A stretch of DNA of 64,000 nucleotides from Atopobium sp. BS2 (GTDB lineage: Bacteria > Actinomycetota > Coriobacteriia > Coriobacteriales > Atopobiaceae): NCBI RefSeq assembly GCF_000565075.1, contig NZ_JDFG01000033.1, positions 62,001-126,000 of the forward strand, written 5' to 3'. Positions 58,722 through 64,000 of this stretch are shown in pieces. Position 1 is the first letter of the stretch. Every line of letters starts with the position of its first letter. Both the position numbers and the translations under genes were made by a program. Under the pieces are notes generated by a model, which worked only from the letters and a program-made list of their open reading frames with translations, had not been told where the DNA came from and did not search any database.

Positions 58722-59585
58722 ATGGCTGATTCAGGCTTTCTTACCATCGGTAAAGTAGTCAAGAAATTACAGACTCTCTATCCTGACTTGAGTGTTTCTA
58801 AAGTCAGATATCTGCAGGATGAAGGTTTGCTTACTCCTACCAGAACTGCTGGTGGTTATCGTCTGTATTCCCAAAAAGACGTTAAGCGACTTGAGACTAT
58901 TCTGTATCTGCAAAAAAGCCGTTTTATGCCGCTCTCAGTTATTAGAGAAGAGCTTGATAGGCAAGATAAAAACCCTGAAGCTGAACAACAGGTCAAAGCT
59001 CAGACTGACGAGGTAACTGGTGCTGAGGCTCAGGCTGCACCTGAAGCTCAAAGTTCTTCTCGCCAGGCTCAACCTCAGCTTGATGGAAAGCAAGTATCTC
59101 AGGCTATTCTTGGTGCCACACATGCTGATGCTATTGTGGTACCTGTAGATGACCCTGAGGTTGTTCAGAAATATCACGCTATTGATCGCATCCCAGAAAT
59201 TGTGGGATGCTCTGTAGGCTTTGTTCGTCAGCTTTCTGAAGCAGGCGTCATTACTTTAAAGCGCTCTCCTCATGGCAGAGACCTTGTAGATGGCAAAGAC
59301 CTTACGCTGATTCGCCTTTGTAGCGAACTTCGTCACTTTGGTTTTGAGCCCAAGAACCTGCGTCAATACGTTATGGCTGCAAACCGAGAATCTAGTATGT
59401 TTGCCAAGTCGCTTGTCGTATACGCTAAAAAAGGCGGGGGAGTTGAAGTTGACCATACTGACGAGACTCGTCAGAAGTTTATGGCCGCTTTAACCCGCAT
59501 GTTAGGCCTTACCAATGCGGTCAGAAATGAACTTATCACTAAATTAGTTCGTGAATCTTTTAAGGATATGCACTTAGACGAGTAA
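58722..59585 (+). CDS. ftsR: FtsR-like MerR family transcriptional regulator
   Basis: A 287-residue protein with an N-terminal MerR winged helix (TIGKVVKKLQ, SVSKVRYLQDEGLLTP, GGYRLYSQKDVKRL). A glutamine/alanine-rich, low-complexity stretch (about 80-115) comes next. A second MerR-like half follows (about 145-200: YHAIDRIPEIVGCSVGFVRQL). This two-part plan and the position after garA match Rv1828/FtsR, which activates ftsZ in corynebacteria. The linker is longer than in known members as I remember them. It is separated from garA by 17 bases. Confidence 0.85.
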   Translation: MADSGFLTIGKVVKKLQTLYPDLSVSKVRYLQDEGLLTPTRTAGGYRLYSQKDVKRLETILYLQKSRFMPLSVIREELDRQDKNPEAEQQVKAQTDEVTGAEAQAAPEAQSSSRQAQPQLDGKQVSQAILGATHADAIVVPVDDPEVVQKYHAIDRIPEIVGCSVGFVRQLSEAGVITLKRSPHGRDLVDGKDLTLIRLCSELRHFGFEPKNLRQYVMAANRESSMFAKSLVVYAKKGGGVEVDHTDETRQKFMAALTRMLGLTNAVRNELITKLVRESFKDMHLDE

Positions 59586-59636
59586 TCTAGGTATATATAA
59601 CTATTCATTGATTTTGATTTTGAATGTGAGGACATT

Positions 59637-60170
59637 GTGTCTACGTATGATTATGAGAGTCATATCATTAGCATTCCTGATTATCCAGAGCCAGGCGTTA
59701 TCTTTAAAGATGTAACTCCACTTTTTAAAGATCCTGAGTGCTTCCACGCAGTTGTTGATGACATTGCAGAGCACTTTGCTGATGCAGGAATCACCAAGGT
59801 TATTGGTGCTGAGGCTCGTGGTTTTCTTGTTGGAACCCCTGTAGCCTACAAACTGGGCGCAGGCTTTGTTCCTGCTCGTAAGCCAGGCAAGCTGCCTCGT
59901 GAGGTCTACGCACAGGCTTATGACCTGGAGTACGGTACCAGCGAGCTTCAGATTCACACCGATGCTCTTACCCCAGACGACGTTGTTCTTATTGCTGATG
60001 ACCTGGTTGCTACTGGCGGTACCTGCGTTGCTTGTGCTCAACTTGCCGAGAAGGCCGGTGCAAAAGTAGCTGGCTTTGCATTTGCGCTTGAGCTTTGCTA
60101 TCTGCACCCAAGGGAGATTATTGGCAAGTGCTTTGACCAAGAGGTCTACACCCTTATCAAGGTTCAATAA
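59637..60170 (+). CDS. apt: Adenine phosphoribosyltransferase
   Basis: Salvages adenine to AMP with PRPP. The PRPP-binding motif is VVLIADDLVATGGTCVA, with GAEARGFLVGTPVAY and the adenine-site PGVIFKDVTPLF segment. 177 residues. GTG 59637 has GAGGAC upstream. A terminator follows 43 bases after the stop. Confidence 0.95.
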   Translation: MSTYDYESHIISIPDYPEPGVIFKDVTPLFKDPECFHAVVDDIAEHFADAGITKVIGAEARGFLVGTPVAYKLGAGFVPARKPGKLPREVYAQAYDLEYGTSELQIHTDALTPDDVVLIADDLVATGGTCVACAQLAEKAGAKVAGFAFALELCYLHPREIIGKCFDQEVYTLIKVQ

Positions 60171-60212
60171 GCTAAATCACTTACATCAGACTTACTTTAA
60201 CCTGACAATTTT

Positions 60213-60247
60213 GGCTGGCAAGACTACGTGCTTGTCGGCCATTTGTC
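60213..60247 (+). terminator. Terminator of apt
   Basis: Stem GGCTGGCAAG/CTTGTCGGCC (two G-U pairs, loop ACTACGTG) and a T-rich tail. Confidence 0.75.
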
Positions 60248-60420
60248 TTATTTACATAAGCATTTTGTTAATCACAGTAAACTTGTTTGCAATACATAGA
60301 ATTTCTCCATAATTGCAGGTCAAAGATAAATTTATGCAATGATATTTGCCACCTCCATGCTATATAACTGCACTAATAGTCTTTTGAATTTGTATTAAAT
60401 GTCATTTTCGGGGTAAACTA

Positions 60421-60575
60421 TTCAAATACTCGATAGGGTAGCTTCCCAATAACAAGGGTTTCTCGCTAAGAAATCGGCGAGTTGACTTTGATTTTTTATC
60501 AAATGAGCTATCCTAGATGGCAAAGCAAAGCAACACGTTGCCCAATTGATTTCGTGCTTTGCGGAAGGAGCTTAT
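60421..60575 (+). promoter_or_regulatory. Structured upstream region of the NlpC/P60 gene
   Basis: The 400 bases between apt and the hydrolase hold no gene. Near the hydrolase are several inverted repeats: CTAT/ATAG around 60429-60445, two competing hairpins TTTCT/AGAAA and CTCGC/GCGAG (about 60460-60483), TTTGAT/ATCAAA (about 60487-60503), and GCAAAGCA/TGCTTTGC (about 60520-60562). TTGACT at 60483-60488 may be a -35. No known riboswitch class matches. Upstream, 60250-60420 is AT-rich with nothing I can name. Confidence 0.35.
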
Positions 60576-61763
60576 ATGTCACAGCGCCGATCTTTCACAA
60601 GACGAGACGCTCTCTTATTTGCAGGTCTTGGTGTAGCTACTACGCTGCTTACCCCAGTCAAGCTATTCGCAGACCCACAAAGCGATCTTGAGGCCGCATC
60701 TGCCCAGCTAGACTCCCTTGGTGCAGCTCTTGCAGAGGCCATGGATAACCTTAACGAGAAAACCTATGCACTTGACGCCACCAACAACAAGATTGGTGAG
60801 GTTCAGGAACAGATTGCAGAGACTACAGACCAGCTCAATAAGCAGCGTCTTGTCCTTTCTGCAGCAATGAAGAGTGCTTATAAGGCAGGCCCACAGGAGA
60901 CTTTGGACTTCCTCCTTGGAGCATCTAGCCCAGAGGACTTTGTCAGCCGCGTCTACTATATGGACCGCACCAGCAAGCAGGAGGCTGACTCCATCAATAC
61001 TGTCAAGGCTCTTGGTGACCAGCTTCAGGCTCAACAGCTTGAGCTTCAGGCTGAGCAGGAGAACCTTCAGGCTCAGGTCGCTGAGATGAAGACAACTGCA
61101 GATGGCCTTCAGAGCCAGGTTGCAGAGGCTAAGGCTTACTACGACTCCCTTGATGCAGAGGTAAAAGCACAGCTTGCTGCTCAGGAGGCTGCATCAGCTA
61201 ACAACAACGTTGCTTATGCAATTGAGACTGTTACTCGTGAGACTCCTTCTAACAGCTCTGAGTCTAACGATAGCTCCTCTAACGATTCCAGCTCCAGCTC
61301 TTCAAGTTCCAGCTCTTCTAGCTCCTCAAGCTCTTCTAGCTCTAGCAGCTCCAGTAGCAGCTCTAACTCTGGCGGCGGATCATCATACTCCGGCGGTGGC
61401 GGTGGCTACCCAGCTGCAGGCGGTGGCGTTGCTACAGCTTATGCTTGCATTGGCTATCCATACGTTTGGGGCGGAGCTTCCCCTGCTACAGGCTTTGACT
61501 GTGGTGGCCTAATCTATTACTGCTTCCTCGGCTACCGTGCAGGTACCGCAGGAACCATTGGCCGTGCTATTCGCGCTGCTGGTAACTGGCATGATTCCCT
61601 AGACGAGCTCAACTATGGCGATATTGTCTTTACCCGTGCAGGCTATGAGCACGTTGGAATCTACATCGGCGGTGGCCGCATGATTCACGCAGCTAACGAG
61701 TCTGTCGGTGTTATCGAGGGTCCTGTTTATGCTTGCTATGGTGGAGGACCATTCTCCGGCTAA
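60576..61763 (+). CDS. Secreted NlpC/P60 cell-wall hydrolase with coiled coil
   Basis: A 395-residue peptidoglycan peptidase. Twin-arginine-like signal (SFTRRDALLF, hydrophobic core to about 30). Coiled coil about 35-205 of the PcsB/RipC type, which commonly autoinhibits and couples to FtsEX. A run of 26 serines (238-263) and a glycine-rich stretch form a linker. The catalytic domain is C309 (GFDCGGL) with H359 (YEHVGIY) and a third polar residue near H371. ATG 60576 has GGAAGGAG five bases upstream. The FtsEX link is an inference; no ftsX is in the window. Confidence 0.93.
   Translation: MSQRRSFTRRDALLFAGLGVATTLLTPVKLFADPQSDLEAASAQLDSLGAALAEAMDNLNEKTYALDATNNKIGEVQEQIAETTDQLNKQRLVLSAAMKSAYKAGPQETLDFLLGASSPEDFVSRVYYMDRTSKQEADSINTVKALGDQLQAQQLELQAEQENLQAQVAEMKTTADGLQSQVAEAKAYYDSLDAEVKAQLAAQEAASANNNVAYAIETVTRETPSNSSESNDSSSNDSSSSSSSSSSSSSSSSSSSSSSSSSSNSGGGSSYSGGGGGYPAAGGGVATAYACIGYPYVWGGASPATGFDCGGLIYYCFLGYRAGTAGTIGRAIRAAGNWHDSLDELNYGDIVFTRAGYEHVGIYIGGGRMIHAANESVGVIEGPVYACYGGGPFSG
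61287..61364 (+). repeat. Poly-serine coding tract
   Basis: Twenty-six consecutive serine codons using a mix of AGC, AGT, TCC, TCT and TCA. The mixture argues against simple slippage of one codon and for selection on the protein. Confidence 0.9.
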
Positions 61764-61794
61764 CGTACAATTTTTGCACACAGTTTTAACTCAC

Positions 61795-61840
61795 GCACGT
61801 AAAGTCGTACAATATCCAAGTACGCTTTACGTGCTTTTCT
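61795..61840 (+). terminator. Terminator of the NlpC/P60 gene
   Basis: Stem GCACGTAAAG/CTTTACGTGC with an inner CGTAC/GTACG extension, followed by TTTTCTTTT. Confidence 0.88.
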
Positions 61841-61870
61841 TTTACTCACATACAATAGCTAGGGGAGATT

Positions 61871-63457
61871 GTGGCGTTTCATCTCAAACATAAGACAAAC
61901 GTTATTGAGCGTCATTTTTCTCGTAGGTTTCAGGTAGCTCTCATTGGAGAAGGCCTGCTTGTTGGCTTTTTGGGTGGCGGCGTAGTCACACTGTATCGCC
62001 TTTGTCTTTCTTTTGCAGAAGCTCAGATGCGCTCCATTACTCAATCAATCGCAGGTAATTGGCCTTATATGGCTCTCTGGTTTGGTGTTCTGATTATTCT
62101 TATGGCGGCCGTTTGCCTACTCATGAAGTTTGAGCCCTACACCGCAGGCTCTGGAATCCCTCAGACCAATGCTGAGGTCATGGGATCTGCCGATATGCCC
62201 TGGTATCGCGTTCTTCCTGTTAAGTTTATCCAGGGCGTTCTAGTTGCCTTTGGTGGCCTTTCTATGGGTCGAGAAGGCCCAGCAGTCCAGTTAGGCGCTG
62301 TTTCTGGTAAAGCGGTCTCAAAATTCCTTAAACGCAAAAGGGGAGAAGAACGTCTTCTGGTAACCTGTGGCGCAGCTGCGGGTATGTCAGCCGCTTTTCA
62401 TGCCCCTCTCACCGGCACACTTTTTGCTATCGAAGAGATTCAGAAAGAGTTTCATGCTCCACTGATTATCTCGGCAATGACCGCATCAGTAGGCGCTGAC
62501 TTCCTGGTTTCTAACGTCCTTGGTATGAAGCCTGTCCTTCAGCTTCCTTACGTAGCACCATTACCTCATGTCGACTTTGCATTTGTTCTTATCGTCGGTT
62601 TTATCTGTGGTTTATTAGGAGCGCTCCACAATAAGGGAATGTTCTTTGCCCAGGGGCTGTACAAAAAGATAACTAAGTTTGTGCCTTTCTCGAGGCTCAT
62701 TATTCCATTCATGCTAGCTGGAATTATGGCTTTTATCTGGCCAGATCTTCTTTGTGGCGGTGACGCCATTATCGAGAAAATCAAAGAGCCAGCAACACTT
62801 ACTGAGCTCATGGTTATAGCGCTTTTGCTGGGCAAATATTTCTTTACCACAACATGTTTTGCTGCTGGAACGCCTGGCGGAACTCTCTTTCCGATGGTTG
62901 TTATGGGAACGCTAGTTGGAACGCTGTTTGCCCTGGTAGCAACCCATATTTTTGGCATCCCGATGGCATATGCGCCAAACTTTATTGCCATGGGTGTTGC
63001 GGGCATTTTTGCTGGAGCAGTAAGAGCGCCCGTCACCGGAGTAGTGCTCATATTTGAGCTCACAGGTTCTCTTGAAGCTCTTATGGCTATGTCTGCAGTT
63101 GCAATCGTATCCTATGTAACCGCAAACATCCTACGTGTTGACCCATTCTACGAGCACTTACTTGCAGAATTCTTGGCTTCTCAGCAAGGGGAGTCTAAAC
63201 CAACACTTGATTCTGGCGAGAAAATCCTTCATGAGTTCACTATTGGCCAAGGAAGTCCCATTGAGGGCAAATTGCTCCAAGATATCCCATGGCCTGACAA
63301 AGTGAGGGTTGTAACTATTGATCGTGCGGGCTTGGAGATTATTCCAACCGGCCAAACTGAATTGATGGCACTCGACAAGATTCTTGTAATTTTTGATGAG
63401 ATGTATGAAAGCGATGTCATGATTAAATTGAATGTCATGACCGACTCATCGGTATAG
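61871..63457 (+). CDS. ClC-type chloride channel/transporter with TrkA-C-like tail
   Basis: A 528-residue membrane protein. Anion-selectivity motifs are GSGIPQ, GREGPAVQ (gating glutamate present) and GTPGGTLFPM. The FAIEEI segment holds the second glutamate, typical of H+/Cl- antiporters. About ten or more membrane helices span 25-430. The C-terminal part (about 450-528) resembles a TrkA-C regulatory domain (IDRAGLEIIPTGQTELMALDKILVIF). GTG 61871 has AGGGGAG upstream. Likely a role in acid resistance or ion balance. Confidence 0.92.
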   Translation: MAFHLKHKTNVIERHFSRRFQVALIGEGLLVGFLGGGVVTLYRLCLSFAEAQMRSITQSIAGNWPYMALWFGVLIILMAAVCLLMKFEPYTAGSGIPQTNAEVMGSADMPWYRVLPVKFIQGVLVAFGGLSMGREGPAVQLGAVSGKAVSKFLKRKRGEERLLVTCGAAAGMSAAFHAPLTGTLFAIEEIQKEFHAPLIISAMTASVGADFLVSNVLGMKPVLQLPYVAPLPHVDFAFVLIVGFICGLLGALHNKGMFFAQGLYKKITKFVPFSRLIIPFMLAGIMAFIWPDLLCGGDAIIEKIKEPATLTELMVIALLLGKYFFTTTCFAAGTPGGTLFPMVVMGTLVGTLFALVATHIFGIPMAYAPNFIAMGVAGIFAGAVRAPVTGVVLIFELTGSLEALMAMSAVAIVSYVTANILRVDPFYEHLLAEFLASQQGESKPTLDSGEKILHEFTIGQGSPIEGKLLQDIPWPDKVRVVTIDRAGLEIIPTGQTELMALDKILVIFDEMYESDVMIKLNVMTDSSV

Positions 63458-63485
63458 TACCCATCGCTGTCTCACATGTTACCGC

Positions 63486-63518
63486 AAAGGAGAGGGGTTT
63501 ATAATTCTTCTCCTTTTT
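63486..63518 (+). terminator. Terminator of the ClC gene
   Basis: Stem AAAGGAGAG/TTCTCCTTT with one G-U pair, followed by T residues. Confidence 0.75.
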
Positions 63519-64000
63519 CTTCAATTCATTAGTTTACATAATATCGATTATCAGACTTTTATATATTAGAACTGCAAGAAAGGCCTCTTATTCATCAAGA
63601 TAGCCAGAATACCTTAACCCTGCCTCAACTTTCAAACTCTACGTCTAATTACTTCAAATTTTGAGCCTCTGAGAGCCGTTTTAAGCCACGTTCTTAATCT
63701 GTCATGAGTATTTATACCTCTAGTAATTTAAGCTTAACTACGGCACCTCTTTTATATATTGTTTTTGCTACTTTATAGATCTACTTACTTATAAAGAACT
63801 CCGACACTCTATGACTTCTCTGTATGAAGATATTCAAAAATCCATTTTAATTTTGCCTGATGAGTTCAGCTAGAAATTTGTAAAAACTATTTAAGTCTAT
63901 TGAGACATTTAGATTAAGTTCTTACCTGAATATCAAAATAAAAAGATTTTAGATTCCCCGTAATGTTGTTTCTGATAAGTTTTATTCATTGTTCTAGTCA
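63519..64000. other. AT-rich stretch without a recognisable gene
   Basis: No frame of useful length on either strand, no tRNA, no repeat array and no clear terminator. It is markedly AT-rich compared with the genes upstream. It may be the flank of an accessory element beyond the window. Confidence 0.6.

Noticed and set aside
60421-60545. c-di-AMP (ydaO) or c-di-GMP (GEMM) riboswitch before the NlpC/P60 gene
   Set aside because: The segment near 60410-60450 loosely resembles the first half of GEMM, but the second half and the tetraloop are missing; the conserved ydaO core is also absent as far as I can recall it.
61287-61364. Microsatellite-like DNA repeat in the poly-serine tract
   Set aside because: Codons are mixed, so the DNA is not a simple tandem repeat that would slip readily.
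63519-64000. CRISPR leader or repeat array at the window end
   Set aside because: No repeated unit with regular spacing is visible; the stretch is only AT-rich.

Overview
The window looks like a chromosomal segment of a moderate-GC actinobacterium of the class Coriobacteriia, most like the Atopobiaceae (Lancefieldella/Atopobium/Olsenella group). That placement is an inference. It rests on an actinobacterial garA-ftsR pair, a fused cytidylate kinase-acyltransferase, GTG and TTG starts with strong Shine-Dalgarno sites, and a gene set typical of a fermenting, mucosa-associated anaerobe (NADH oxidase, hybrid cluster protein, oleate hydratase, a sortase-anchored surface protein). No rRNA gene is present to confirm it.

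Layout. 1-12.2 kb: trmFO-xerC, then rpsB-tsf with a structured leader, then one long run pyrH-frr-uppS-cdsA-dxr-rseP-ispG-proS that joins translation, undecaprenyl and phospholipid precursors, and the MEP isoprenoid pathway. 12.2-16 kb: a ZIP metal transporter with a Zur-like operator, three tRNA genes, small membrane proteins, a VOC protein and an LPDTG surface protein. 16-39.3 kb: an ABC-F protein, then a dense, often overlapping block: M50 protease, scpA, scpB, rluB, phosphatase, cmk-plsC, ispH, DUF512 protein, der, plsY, gpsA, rpe, cysteine desulfurase, coaBC, nfo, a second ABC-F, and a heterodimeric ABC exporter. 39.3-53.5 kb is a more accessory region: tRNA-Pro, an alkyltransferase-like protein, a lipoprotein, a regulator-msrA operon divergent from hcp, an AT-rich Sau3AI-type (GATC) restriction-modification pair, NADH oxidase, two methyltransferases, oleate hydratase and a HAD phosphatase. 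53.6-63.5 kb: M20 peptidase, pgsA, dacA, a GcvT-like protein, ridA, garA-ftsR, apt, an NlpC/P60 wall hydrolase and a ClC channel. The last roughly 480 bases are AT-rich with no gene I can support.

How the genes work together. Membrane lipid synthesis is spread over the window: plsY, gpsA and cmk-plsC make phosphatidate, cdsA activates it and pgsA uses the product. dxr, ispG and ispH feed isoprene units to uppS for wall synthesis, and dacA and the NlpC/P60 protein remodel the wall. The 41.4-48.7 kb stretch looks like a stress block (msrA, hcp with its Crp/Fnr-type regulator, nox) into which a restriction-modification cassette has been inserted.

Most unusual signal. The short motif GGCGAGAA (extended form GGCGAGAAACCC) occurs about 24 times on both strands where about 2 copies would be expected by chance. 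Five copies share a 12-mer and three share a 15-mer, and some copies form inverted pairs at transcription terminators. That pattern resembles DNA uptake sequences. I know of no description of it in this group.
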